Position numbers and translations under genes: made by a program. The notes beneath the pieces were generated by a model. That model was not told the origin of the DNA, ran no database searches, and was given only the letters and a program-made list of their open reading frames with translations. This document shows, piece after piece, positions 42,479-50,939 of a DNA stretch of 64,000 nucleotides. The stretch's first letter is position 1. Every line of letters starts with the position of its first letter. This DNA is from CAVQXR01 sp046330455 (lineage in GTDB: Bacteria > Actinomycetota > Thermoleophilia > Gaiellales > Gaiellaceae): contig JAXLSU010000001.1 in the NCBI GenBank assembly GCA_046330455.1, positions 372,001 to 436,000 of the forward strand. Direction: 5' to 3'.

Positions 42479-43685
42479 GGACGGCTCTCAGGGCGATGTC
42501 GGTTCGGTACTGGCAGCCGGGGAAGTCTATGCGCTCGATCGCCGCGTACACCCGCTCGCGGGCCTGTGCGACGGTGCCCCCGAGCGCCGTGACGTTCAGC
42601 ACCCGCCCGCCGGCCGACACCACGCGGCCGTCGCGAAGGGCCGTACCCGCGTGGAACACGATCGCGCCCTCGCGCTCCGCCTCCTCGAGACCTCGGATCT
42701 CCACACCGGGCTCGGTCGTCTCGGGGTACCCCCTGGACGCGAGCACGACGGTGACCGCGCAGTCCTCGGAGAGGCGAAGCTCGCTGTCGCCCAGGTCGCC
42801 GCCGGCCGCTGCTGCGACGAGTTCGAGGAAGTCGGTCTCGAGCCTCGGGAGGACGACCTGGGTCTCCGGGTCGCCCATCCGGGCGTTGAACTCGAGCACC
42901 CTGGGCCCGGCGTCGGTCAGCATCAGCCCGGCGTAGAGCACCCCGACGAACGGGGTGCCCCGCGCGGCGAGCTCGGCCAGGACCGGCCGGTGCACCGACT
43001 CGACGATCGCCTCGATGTCCGCATCGGGCAGGCGCGGCACGGGCGAGTACGCGCCCATGCCGCCCGTGTTCGGGCCCGTGTCCCCGTCGCCGATCCGCTT
43101 GTAGTCCTGGGCGGCCGGCAGCGCCAGGCAACGCTCGCCGTCGGCGACGACGAACACCGATGCCTCCTCGCCGACGAGAAGCTCCTCGATCAGCACCTCG
43201 TTCCCGAACGCGTGGGCCCGCGGCAGGGCCGCGTCGACCTCGGCATGTGTCGTGCAGACGAAGACCCCCTTGCCCGCCGCGAGGCCGTCGGCCTTGACGA
43301 CGCACGGAGCGACCGGGTCGCGAAGCGTCGCCGCCGCCGGTACTCCGGCCGCTGCCATCACCTCCTTCGCGAACGCCTTGGAGCCCTCGATCCGCGCGGC
43401 GGCCCCGCCGGGGCCGAAGACGAGAATTCCGGCGCGGCGCAGGGCATCGCCGGCACCGGCCACGAGCGGTGCCTCCGGGCCGACGACCGCGAGGTCGATC
43501 CGCAACGCTGCGGCGAGATCGACGAGGCCGTCGACGTCGGCCGCCTTCACCGGATGGCAGCGGCCGAGCCGGGCGATGCCGGGGTTCCCCGGGGCGGCGT
43601 GAAGCTCGGTCAGCACCGGGCTCGCGACGAGCGCGCGGGCGAGCGCGTGCTCGCGGCCGCCCGAACCGATCAGGAGAACGCGCAT
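42471..43685 (-). CDS. purD: Phosphoribosylamine-glycine ligase
   Basis: A 404-aa ATP-grasp ligase making GAR from phosphoribosylamine and glycine. The N-terminal VLLIGSGGREHALARAL, the ATP-grasp signature VLEFNARMGDPETQV near residue 277 and VKADGLAAGKGVFVC near residue 131 are intact. Starts ATG 9 nt after TAGACT, in the promoter element shared with purB. Confidence 0.97.
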   Translation of the reverse strand: MRVLLIGSGGREHALARALVASPVLTELHAAPGNPGIARLGRCHPVKAADVDGLVDLAAALRIDLAVVGPEAPLVAGAGDALRRAGILVFGPGGAAARIEGSKAFAKEVMAAAGVPAAATLRDPVAPCVVKADGLAAGKGVFVCTTHAEVDAALPRAHAFGNEVLIEELLVGEEASVFVVADGERCLALPAAQDYKRIGDGDTGPNTGGMGAYSPVPRLPDADIEAIVESVHRPVLAELAARGTPFVGVLYAGLMLTDAGPRVLEFNARMGDPETQVVLPRLETDFLELVAAAAGGDLGDSELRLSEDCAVTVVLASRGYPETTEPGVEIRGLEEAEREGAIVFHAGTALRDGRVVSAGGRVLNVTALGGTVAQARERVYAAIERIDFPGCQYRTDIALRAVHA

Positions 43686-43694
43686 GTCGGCGCG

Positions 43695-43752
43695 AGTCTA
43701 GTGCGGGGTCTCATGACGTTCGATCGGGAACCGCTGCCCGGGACCGGCCGCG
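43695..43752 (-). promoter_or_regulatory. purD promoter within an element shared with purB
   Basis: Reading toward purD: TCGAAC (43723-43718), 17-bp spacer, TAGACT (43700-43695), 9 nt, ATG. The homology with 37884-37943 continues beyond the -35 (CGGTTCCCGATCGAAC against CGGCTTCCGGTCGAAC), which would fit a bound regulator. Confidence 0.65.
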
Positions 43753-43825
43753 AGGGGCGGAGGTGGGTGGAGGCGCCGGACCCTGTCCGGTCTCAACCTG
43801 TCCTGTTTGCCGGTGCGCGGGCCTC

Positions 43826-43910
43826 GGGCGGGATGAGATCCCGCCCCTACAGCTCTCGTCCAGATCCCGCCCTTACAGCTCTCGTCCGATTCCCGCCCCC
43901 ACACGCTTCG
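43826..43910. repeat. Palindromic element with three decaying 25-bp units
   Basis: GGGCGGGAT-gag-ATCCCGCCC-CTAC (43826-43850) is the same hairpin type as at 7349-7515. It is followed by tandem units ATCCCGCCC(C/T)TACAGCTCTCGTCC at 43838 and 43864 and a degenerate third at 43889. Confidence 0.7.
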
Positions 43911-43943
43911 GGACAGACGCCGCATGGAGACTCGACCGGCGCC

Positions 43944-44279
43944 TCAGTTGGCGGTGAAGGCGACGAAGGTGAAGGTCGTCGCGACCACCCCGAGCGTGCC
44001 CAGCAGCGCGCCCGTGACCGCGTAACGAAGCCGTCCCGAGCGCACCGCGTACACGAGCGCGCCCAGGGCCGCGACCGAGAGCCCGACCGCGCTCCACAGG
44101 GTCGCCCTGTTGTCGGGCTCTGCGATCCGGTGGCTCCAGCGCGAGGCGCCGTCGCCGAAGTAGCGGTCCTCGCTTCCCAGGAAGAGACCGAGCATGACGA
44201 GGAGCGCAGCGAGCGCCACGGCGAGGACCACCGCGAGCACGCGAATCAGCCGGCGAAGGCGGATCTCCATGCCAGACAT
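43944..44279 (-). CDS. Small membrane protein of unknown function
   Basis: A 111-aa protein with three membrane helices (about residues 10-34, 60-80, 84-107) and a short extracytoplasmic-type loop SEDRYFGDGASRWSHRIAEP between the first two. The start may be ATG 44279 or 44270. No family recognised. It lies downstream of the Rieske gene. Confidence 0.6.
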   Translation of the reverse strand: MSGMEIRLRRLIRVLAVVLAVALAALLVMLGLFLGSEDRYFGDGASRWSHRIAEPDNRATLWSAVGLSVAALGALVYAVRSGRLRYAVTGALLGTLGVVATTFTFVAFTAN

Positions 44280-44373
44280 TGAAGCGCAGCGGCTCTGACT
44301 TCGCGACTGAGCGGGCAGCTCGGCCTGGCGCGACCCGCACAGGAGCGCGGCGAAGCTGGGCGCTCACCCGCCG

Positions 44374-45477
44374 TCAGCCGGAGAGCGCGTCGAACACGAG
44401 CTGTTGGAAGTGCGCGATCAGCGGCTCGCTCTCGCGCATGAGGCGTCCCTGGGGAACCATGCCGGAGGCGAGGCCGCGGTGGACCGACTCGCACAGCGAG
44501 TTGTCCTCGCGGCCGACCTGCTGCGCGAACCCGGTCATCTCGTCGCGAAGCGCGCGCGGAACGTCGGGTGCAAACCAGCGCTCCGAGCTACCGGCCGTGC
44601 GGTCAGGACCGTCCGGAAGCCAGAGATCCACGCCGACATTCGGGACGCCGGCCTCGATGTTGATCGTGAAGTTCGGCCAGACGAAGTGGTACTGCGCCTC
44701 CGTCGAGCCGCCGCGGAGGTCGAAGGCGGCCGGCCGCTCCCCGGCGAGCACCGCCGGCCGGACGGGCGCCCGCTGGGACGAGGTCCAGCGGTCGGACGAG
44801 AGCCGGTAGGTGTCGGGATCGACGTCCAGCAGCTCCGAGAAGCCGGGGTGTGCGACCGGGCAGTGGTAGCACTCGAGGTAGTTCTCGATCGACACCTTCC
44901 AGTTGGCCTCGATCGTCCACTCCCAGCGGCCGTCGTACTCGAGCGCGTCGAGGTCGAACCCGGTCTCGGCGACGAGCCGGGGGATCCCGCCGAGCGTCCC
45001 GGTCAGCGGAGCGGCGTCGAGATCCGGGTTGACGAAGACAAACGGCCCCCAGGTCTCGACCTGCACGCGTCGCAGCGAGAGCTCGGCGACCGGCAGGTCG
45101 GGCTCGCGCTCGAGGCGCGGGACGCTTCGAAGACAGCCGTCGAGACCGTACGTCCAGGCGTGGTAGGGGCACTGGAGCGTCCTGCGGTTGCCTGCTCCGG
45201 AGACGACCTCGTGCCCGCGGTGGCGGCACACGTTGACGAAGCCGTTCAGGTCGCCGTGCTCGTCCCGGACGACCACGATCGGGATGTGGCCGGCCCGCGC
45301 CGCAAGGAAGTCGCCTGGCTCCGCAACCTGGCCGGCCCGGCCGACGTACTGCCACGAGCGCGCGAAGATCCGCTCGCGCTCGAGCTGGAGCACTGCCGGA
45401 TCGGAGTACCAGGCGGCCGGAAGCGTGTACCCGCTCGCGAGCGTACGGGCCAGCTCCCCGGATGCGTCGACGGCCAC
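44374..45477 (-). CDS. Rieske aromatic-ring-hydroxylating oxygenase alpha subunit
   Basis: A 367-aa oxygenase component. The Rieske cluster is CRHRGHEV (near residue 84) plus CPYHAWTYG (near 103). The mononuclear iron site is ENYLECYHCPVAHPGF near residue 198 and the distal Asp in GREDNSLCESVH near 322. It is of the short type seen for quaternary amine, choline/carnitine-like and phenoxy substrates; its divergence from the glnT-glx operon makes an N-methylated substrate attractive (inference). No reductase is adjacent. Confidence 0.9.
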   Translation of the reverse strand: MAVDASGELARTLASGYTLPAAWYSDPAVLQLERERIFARSWQYVGRAGQVAEPGDFLAARAGHIPIVVVRDEHGDLNGFVNVCRHRGHEVVSGAGNRRTLQCPYHAWTYGLDGCLRSVPRLEREPDLPVAELSLRRVQVETWGPFVFVNPDLDAAPLTGTLGGIPRLVAETGFDLDALEYDGRWEWTIEANWKVSIENYLECYHCPVAHPGFSELLDVDPDTYRLSSDRWTSSQRAPVRPAVLAGERPAAFDLRGGSTEAQYHFVWPNFTINIEAGVPNVGVDLWLPDGPDRTAGSSERWFAPDVPRALRDEMTGFAQQVGREDNSLCESVHRGLASGMVPQGRLMRESEPLIAHFQQLVFDALSG

Positions 45478-45484
45478 GAGGGCG

Positions 45485-45490
45485 AGTCTA
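45485..45490 (-). promoter_or_regulatory. -10 element of the Rieske gene
   Basis: TAGACT, 7 nt (CGCCCTC), then GTG at 45477. Confidence 0.45.
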
Positions 45491-45519
45491 GCGCCTTCTC
45501 ACCACACCACTCCCGAAAT

Positions 45520-45534
45520 GGCAATAGTATTGCC
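45520..45534. promoter_or_regulatory. Palindromic site between Rieske gene and glnT
   Basis: GGCAATA-G-TATTGCC is a perfect 7-bp inverted repeat in the divergent promoter region. It probably binds a dimeric regulator of one or both units. A second hairpin, CCCGC-gcgt-GCGGG, follows at 45566-45579 in the glnT leader. Confidence 0.6.
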
Positions 45535-45612
45535 CTCTCGGCAAGGAGTGTTTCCGAACTGGTCCCCCGCGCGTGCGGGAGGTCGTGAAGACAGAGAGAA
45601 GGAGGGCAGCCC

Positions 45613-47010
45613 GTGGCGACCGACCTTGAGCGCTTCGTCGAGGCCGAGGGCCGTGACGAGCTCGTGAAGGAGGTGCGCCGGCGCATCGACGCCGAGGGCA
45701 TCGAGTACATCTACTACCAGTTCATCTCGGTCACGGGCCGGATCATGGGCAAGGGGGTCCCGGCCAGGCACTGGGAGTCCGTCGCGGCCAAGGGCCTCCA
45801 GCTCGTCTACGGGGCGACCGCAAACCTCTTCACGGATCGCCACGGCAACTACATCGGCTACGGGCCGGAGGCGCCGGAGCTCGTGTTCGTTCCCGAGCCG
45901 GAGACGTTCATGTCCCTGCCCTGGGACGCAAAGACGGCCCGGATCTGGTGCACCTGTTTCCGCAACCGCGAGGAGCGGGAGGACCCGGGCGCGTTCCTGA
46001 CCGCGGACTGCCGGACGAACCTGAAGCAGATCCAGGCCGACTTCGAGGCGGCGACCGGCCTGCACCTGCGGGCGGGCACCGAGCCGGAGATGATGTGGCT
46101 GAAGCAGAACCCGGACGGCACCCCCTCGGTCGAGGGCATGACGAAGCCCTACTGCTACCACATCGACCAGTTCGCCGAGCTCCAGCCGCTCATCCACCGC
46201 GTCATCGACTACGCCACGGCGATGGGTCTCGACATGATCTGGGGCGACCACGAGGACGCCCCGGGCCAGCTCGAGCTGAACTTCCAGTTCGACCGTGCGG
46301 AGAAGACCGCGGACAACCTCAGCACGTTCCGCCAGATCTGCAAGCAGGTCGGCCGCGAGCTGGGCGCGTTCCCGTGCTTCATGCCGAAGCCGTTCATGGG
46401 CGTCTCCGCGAACGGCTGCCACCACAACATTTCGCTCTGGCGCGGCGACGAGAACGTGTTCATGCCGGACGGTGACGATCCCCAGGCGCCGAGCCAGATC
46501 GGTCTCTGGGCGATCGGCGGGATCATGGAGCACCTGCCGGCGCTCACCTGCCTCTCGGCCTCGACCGTCAACTCGTACCGGCGGCTGTGGGACACGGGCT
46601 TCTGGGCGCCGGTGTTCGCGGACTGGGGGTACCAGAACCGCACGACCGCCCTGCGCGTCTCGGCGCCCGGTCGCTTCGAGTACCGCAGCGTCGACTCGGC
46701 CGTGAACCAGTACCTGTCGCTCGCGAGCCTCATCATCGCGATGTGGGACGGGATCGAGCGCAAGCTCGACCCGGGAGCCCCCGAGGAGCGCAACATCTAC
46801 GAGGCCATGGAGGCCGGCAAGCAGGTGAAGCGGATCCCGATGACGTTCGGCGAGGCCCTGACCGCGCTCGAGCGCGACGAGGTGATCCAGAGGGCGCTGC
46901 CGGGCGATATGTACCGTGTCTTCATGCACTACAAGAAGGACGAGTGGGAGCGCTACTGCGCCGAGGTGACGGACTGGGACGTGAAGGAGTACCTCGACGT
47001 CCTCCCGTAG
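45613..47010 (+). CDS. glnT: Glutamine synthetase family protein, GlnT / gamma-glutamylmethylamide synthetase type
   Basis: A 465-aa glutamine-synthetase fold enzyme ligating an amine to glutamate with ATP. Metal and ATP motifs: GTEPEMMWL near residue 155, EDAPGQLELNF near 215, NGCHHNISLW near 271, and NRTTALRVSAPGRFEYRSVD near 338. It begins GTG after a strong ribosome site (AGAAGGAGGG). The genes that follow are the glxBCD/mgsABC set, so either ammonia (glutamine) or methylamine (gamma-glutamylmethylamide) may be the substrate; sequence alone does not decide. Confidence 0.88.
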   Translation: MATDLERFVEAEGRDELVKEVRRRIDAEGIEYIYYQFISVTGRIMGKGVPARHWESVAAKGLQLVYGATANLFTDRHGNYIGYGPEAPELVFVPEPETFMSLPWDAKTARIWCTCFRNREEREDPGAFLTADCRTNLKQIQADFEAATGLHLRAGTEPEMMWLKQNPDGTPSVEGMTKPYCYHIDQFAELQPLIHRVIDYATAMGLDMIWGDHEDAPGQLELNFQFDRAEKTADNLSTFRQICKQVGRELGAFPCFMPKPFMGVSANGCHHNISLWRGDENVFMPDGDDPQAPSQIGLWAIGGIMEHLPALTCLSASTVNSYRRLWDTGFWAPVFADWGYQNRTTALRVSAPGRFEYRSVDSAVNQYLSLASLIIAMWDGIERKLDPGAPEERNIYEAMEAGKQVKRIPMTFGEALTALERDEVIQRALPGDMYRVFMHYKKDEWERYCAEVTDWDVKEYLDVLP

Positions 47011-47043
47011 GGCAGGACGGGGAGAAAGGGAAGGTCAGCGCCT

Positions 47044-47976
47044 ATGTGTGGGATCGCTGGGATCATCTACCGGGACGGGCTGGAGCACGACATCGGGGCC
47101 GAGATGACCCGGATGCTCCAGTCGATGAAGCATCGGGGGCCGGACTCGACGGGCTATGCGCTCTACGGCCTGCCCTCGGACGACTACGTGATGCGGTACA
47201 AGCTCGCCGATGCGAACGACGTCCGTGACTTCGAGTTCGAGGAACGCCTCGAGCGCAACCGGCGCGAGGCCGAGGCGCGGCTCGTCCAGCTCGGCGCCCG
47301 GATCGAGGAGGTCGAGCTCGACACGCAGTACGCGTATCGCGTCAAGTTCGCCTACGACGGCGACCTGAAGCGCCTCGCCGACTACATCGAGGACATCCCG
47401 GGAGCCGAGGTGCTGTCGCTCGGCCGCTCGCTCGAGATCATCAAGGACCTCGGCGACGCCGAGACGGTGTCCGGGCAATACAAGCTCGACGACGTGAGCG
47501 GCACGCACGCGATCGGCCATGTCCGGATGGCGACCGAATCCGACGTGGACATCTCCGGCGCGCACCCGTACTGGGCGTACCCGTTCTCCGACATCGCGGT
47601 CGTCCACAACGGGCAGCTGACGAACTACTTCTACTGGCGCCGCCGGCTCGAGCGCTCCGGACACCGGTTCCAGTCCGAGTGCGACTCCGAGATCATCGCC
47701 GTCTACCTCGCCGAGAAGATGGAGGGCGGTGCGACGCTCGAGGAGGCAATGCGCCAGAGCCTCGACGAGCTCGACGGTGTGTTCACCTACATCGCGGTGA
47801 CGGAGGACGAGCTCGGGGTCGCGAAGGACGAAATGGCCGCCAAGCCGCTCGTTCTCTACGAATCCGACGACCTCGTGGCGCTCGCCTCCGAGGAGATCGC
47901 GATCCGTCAGATCGTCGACCACGAGATCGACACCTACGACCCCTACGAGCGTGAGGTGCTGACATGGAAGCGGTAG
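47044..47976 (+). CDS. Class II glutamine amidotransferase, GlxB/MgsA-like
   Basis: A 310-aa Ntn-type glutaminase. MCGIAGIIYRDG exposes the Cys nucleophile, followed by SMKHRGPDSTGYAL, HVRMATESDVDISGAHPY near residue 160 and VVHNGQLTNYFYW near residue 185. As a free-standing equivalent of the glutamate synthase N-terminal domain it should supply ammonia or methylamine from an amide to GlxD/MgsC. It overlaps the next gene by 13 nt. Confidence 0.87.
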   Translation: MCGIAGIIYRDGLEHDIGAEMTRMLQSMKHRGPDSTGYALYGLPSDDYVMRYKLADANDVRDFEFEERLERNRREAEARLVQLGARIEEVELDTQYAYRVKFAYDGDLKRLADYIEDIPGAEVLSLGRSLEIIKDLGDAETVSGQYKLDDVSGTHAIGHVRMATESDVDISGAHPYWAYPFSDIAVVHNGQLTNYFYWRRRLERSGHRFQSECDSEIIAVYLAEKMEGGATLEEAMRQSLDELDGVFTYIAVTEDELGVAKDEMAAKPLVLYESDDLVALASEEIAIRQIVDHEIDTYDPYEREVLTWKR

Positions 47977-48752
47977 GCGAGCGCCGGATCAGCTACGACG
48001 CGCGCGGCCTCGCAGAGCCGCACGCCGAGGCGCCGATGGTCGCCGAGATCGACGGCGACACGGCGTACTTCGACGCGAAGGAGCTCTCCACCCGGAAGAT
48101 CAACCTCGAGCTGCGCCGCCTGGTCTACGAGGAGGGTGTGCACGACGTGACGGTCGACAACCCGGGTGCCAAGCACTCGCTCGGCGTCGGGATCCTGACC
48201 CGCTGCCGGATCCGCTTCAAGGGCAGCCTCGGCTACTTCGGCTGCGGCCTGATCGACGGTCCGGAGATCCAGATCGACGGCCGGGTCGGCTGGTCGTCCT
48301 GCGAGAACATGATGAGCGGGGTCGTGACCGTCGAGGGCAACGCCGGCTCGCTCACGGGGGCTGCGCTGCGCGGCGGTGACCTCGTCATCAAGGGCCGCGT
48401 CGGTGCCCGCACGGGCATCGACCAGAAGGGCGGCACGATCATCGTCATGGGGTCGGCAGGCTCGATGACCGGGTTCATGATGCAGCGGGGCCGCATGATC
48501 ATCTGCGGCGACGTCGGACCCGGCCTCGGAGACTCGATGTACGACGGCGACATCTACGTCGCCGGCACGATCAAGGCGCTCGGCATCGACTGCGTTCCCG
48601 GCGAGTGGACGGACGCCGACACAGAGCTGATCGAGCGTAAGTTCGCAAACCACGGCCTCGGCTCTCCGCCCGAGTTCCAGAAGTTCGTGTGCGGGAAGCA
48701 GCTGTACAACTACGACTCGCTCGAGCCCGCCGAGCGGAAGCTCGTCATCTAG
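47964..48752 (+). CDS. Glutamate synthase GXGXG-domain protein, GlxC/MgsB-like
   Basis: A 262-aa free-standing version of the glutamate synthase C-terminal beta-helix. The repeat is visible between about residues 80 and 200 (GYFGCGLIDGPEIQIDGRVG, GDLVIKGRVGARTGID, GGTIIVMGSAGSMTG). In fused glutamate synthases this domain is structural. Lies between glutaminase and FMN subunits. Confidence 0.88.
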   Translation: MEAVGERRISYDARGLAEPHAEAPMVAEIDGDTAYFDAKELSTRKINLELRRLVYEEGVHDVTVDNPGAKHSLGVGILTRCRIRFKGSLGYFGCGLIDGPEIQIDGRVGWSSCENMMSGVVTVEGNAGSLTGAALRGGDLVIKGRVGARTGIDQKGGTIIVMGSAGSMTGFMMQRGRMIICGDVGPGLGDSMYDGDIYVAGTIKALGIDCVPGEWTDADTELIERKFANHGLGSPPEFQKFVCGKQLYNYDSLEPAERKLVI

Positions 48753-48760
48753 GAGGCGTG

Positions 48761-50212
48761 ATGGCCGACGAGACCGCACCCAGCAACCAGACCATTCTCG
48801 GGCACAGCCGGATCTTCACGCCCGAGGTCATCAACGACATCCACATGAAGGCCGAGCTCGGCCGCTACCGGATGCGCGGCTTCTCGATCTTCAAGAAGAT
48901 CCCGCACTGGGACGAGCTCGTGTTCCTGCCGGGCACGCTGACGCGCTTCGTGATCGAGGGCTACCGCGAGAAGTGCGAGACGAAGACGGTGCTCGGCGCC
49001 CGCTTCGCCAAGAAGCCGATGGAGCTCGACATCCCGATCTACATCACGGGGATGAGCTTCGGAGCGCTCTCGCTCGAGGCGAAGATGTCGCTCGCTCGTG
49101 GCGCGTCGATGGCGGGCACCGCCACGTGCTCGGGCGAGGGCGGGATGATCCCGCCGGAGCGCGACTACTCGACGAAGTGGTACTACCAGTGCATCCAGAG
49201 CCGGTACGGGTTCAACCCGCACCACCTGATGCTCGCCGACGGCGTCGAGTTCTTCATCGGCCAGGGCTGCAAGGTCGGCCTCGGCGGCCACCTGATGGGC
49301 CAGAAGGTGACCGAGCAGGTCGCCGAGATGCGCTCGCTCCCGGCCGGGATCGACCAGCGGTCGCCGGCACGTCACCCGGACTGGCTCGGGCCGGACGACC
49401 TGTCGTTGAAGGTGCAGGAGATCCGCGAGGCAACGGACTACCAGATCCCGATCCAGCTCAAGCTCGGCGCCTCCCGCGTCTACGACGACGTGCGGATGGC
49501 GGCGAAGTGCGGCCCGGACATCATCTACCTGGACGGGGCCGAGGGCGGCACCGGCGCCGGCCCCCACATCGCGACCGAGGAGACCGGTATCCCGCTGATG
49601 GCGGCGATCCCCGAGGCGCGCCGCGCGCTCGAGGACGTCGGCCTGGCGGACGAGATCGACCTCGTCGTCGCCGGTGGAATCCGAAACGGCGCCGACGTCG
49701 CGAAGGCGATCGCGCTCGGCGCGAAGGCCGTCGCGATCGGGCACTCGGCGATGATGGCGCTCAACTGCAACAAGGAGATCCCCGGAGTCACTGACTACGA
49801 GGGCACGGTCGGCGTCCCGGCCGGCTACTGCTACCACTGCCACACCGGGCGCTGCCCGGTCGGCGTCGCGACCCAGGATCCGGAGCTGCGCAAGCGGCTC
49901 GTCGTCGAGGAGGCGTCGCTGCGTGTCTACAACTTCCTGACGACCATGACCATGGAGCTCCAGATGATGGCGCGCGCGTGCGGCAAGACGAACGTGCACT
50001 CGCTGGAGCCCGAGGACCTCGCCGCGCTCACGGTGGAGGCCGCTGCCTGCGCGAAGGTGCCGCTGGCGGGTACGAACTACATCCCGGGTGTGACCGAGAA
50101 CGAGATCCTCTCCGAGGTTCGCGAGCTGCTCGCGAAGAAGCACCAGGATGAGATCCCGATGCATCACCATCCGGAGGCTGCGGTCGAGCGGGTGTCGGCC
50201 GCCGGGGATTAG
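48761..50212 (+). CDS. FMN-binding glutamate synthase family protein, GlxD/MgsC-like
   Basis: A 483-aa catalytic subunit with the FMN barrel of glutamate synthase: MSFGALSLEAKMSLARGA near residue 97, IIYLDGAEGGTGAGP near residue 255 and VVAGGIRNGADVAKAIALGA near 306. A Cys cluster CYHCHTGRCPVG near residue 357 should hold the iron-sulfur centre. ATG 8 nt after glxC, within GGAGG spacing. With GlnT it would complete a GS/GOGAT-like or N-methylglutamate synthase pathway. Confidence 0.9.
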   Translation: MADETAPSNQTILGHSRIFTPEVINDIHMKAELGRYRMRGFSIFKKIPHWDELVFLPGTLTRFVIEGYREKCETKTVLGARFAKKPMELDIPIYITGMSFGALSLEAKMSLARGASMAGTATCSGEGGMIPPERDYSTKWYYQCIQSRYGFNPHHLMLADGVEFFIGQGCKVGLGGHLMGQKVTEQVAEMRSLPAGIDQRSPARHPDWLGPDDLSLKVQEIREATDYQIPIQLKLGASRVYDDVRMAAKCGPDIIYLDGAEGGTGAGPHIATEETGIPLMAAIPEARRALEDVGLADEIDLVVAGGIRNGADVAKAIALGAKAVAIGHSAMMALNCNKEIPGVTDYEGTVGVPAGYCYHCHTGRCPVGVATQDPELRKRLVVEEASLRVYNFLTTMTMELQMMARACGKTNVHSLEPEDLAALTVEAAACAKVPLAGTNYIPGVTENEILSEVRELLAKKHQDEIPMHHHPEAAVERVSAAGD

Positions 50213-50220
50213 GAGAGAGC

Positions 50221-50673
50221 ATGTCGACCGAGCATCACGTCGCGTACAAGGAGCCCGAGAAGATCAAGGCGATCGACGCCGAGTTCCTCGCGGGCCACCG
50301 CTTCCCGTACCAGGAGGACGCCTCGCTCGTCGAGGACATCGATCTCATGGCCCTGACGCCCGGGAAGGACCTGAACTGGCTCGAGGACGTCCATCTCCTC
50401 GAGGAGGACGGTCTCCCGGCCGTCTTCGACCGGTACTCGAACAGCTTCGTGAAGATCTATTTCCCGATCCCCGCGGGCCGGGAGGACGAGCTGGCCCGGA
50501 AGGTGCTCATGAAGCACCTGACCTCGGGTGGCTCCTACGGGATCCAGCTGAAGGAGGTCCACTGCAAGTTCCCCCAGCCGGAGCTCGGGTCGTGGGTCGA
50601 GGACTCGAAGACCGTGGGGACCGACTGGAAGCGCTCGGTGCTCGAGGGCTGGGAGAAGCCCGCGGGGCACTAG
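50221..50673 (+). CDS. Conserved-looking unknown protein at end of glnT-glx operon
   Basis: A 150-aa soluble acidic protein, 8 nt after glxD with a GGAGAG ribosome site. Segments such as IDAEFLAGHRFPYQEDASLV, LEEDGLPAVFDRYSNSFVKI, YFPIPAGREDELARKVLMKH and GGSYGIQLKEVHCKFPQPEL look folded, with one His/Cys pair (EVHCKF). I do not recognise a family; position suggests an accessory subunit of the amine-assimilation complex. Confidence 0.75.
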   Translation: MSTEHHVAYKEPEKIKAIDAEFLAGHRFPYQEDASLVEDIDLMALTPGKDLNWLEDVHLLEEDGLPAVFDRYSNSFVKIYFPIPAGREDELARKVLMKHLTSGGSYGIQLKEVHCKFPQPELGSWVEDSKTVGTDWKRSVLEGWEKPAGH

Positions 50674-50723
50674 CGCGAATCGTTGCCCGGCGGCGGAGCC
50701 GCCCGGCCGATATCGCGCGATCG

Positions 50724-50747
50724 CGCCGCCGGGCTTGCCCGGCGGCG
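50724..50747. terminator. Perfect GC hairpin after the glnT-glx operon
   Basis: CGCCGCCGGGC-tt-GCCCGGCGGCG, 11-bp perfect arms with a 2-nt loop, 51 bp after the last gene. The remaining sequence to 50939 holds further short repeats: GGCCCGGCGGCTGAC units at 50763-50795 and GCCCTCTGCCGCGGAGG at 50888 and 50915. No gene seen there. Confidence 0.55.
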
Positions 50748-50939
50748 CACTAGCGGCTGAGCGGCCCGGCGGCTGACGGCCCGGCGGCTGACGGCCGGTG
50801 ACCGCCCGGCTTCGCCGGTCGCGACCCGCGATCGCAGGCCCGTGAGGGCCCGCACGTTCTTCGGTCGGTCGGGCCCGGCCGAGCCGGGCCCTCTGCCGCG
50901 GAGGCCCAGCCAAGCCCTCTGCCGCGGAGGTCGGCGACC

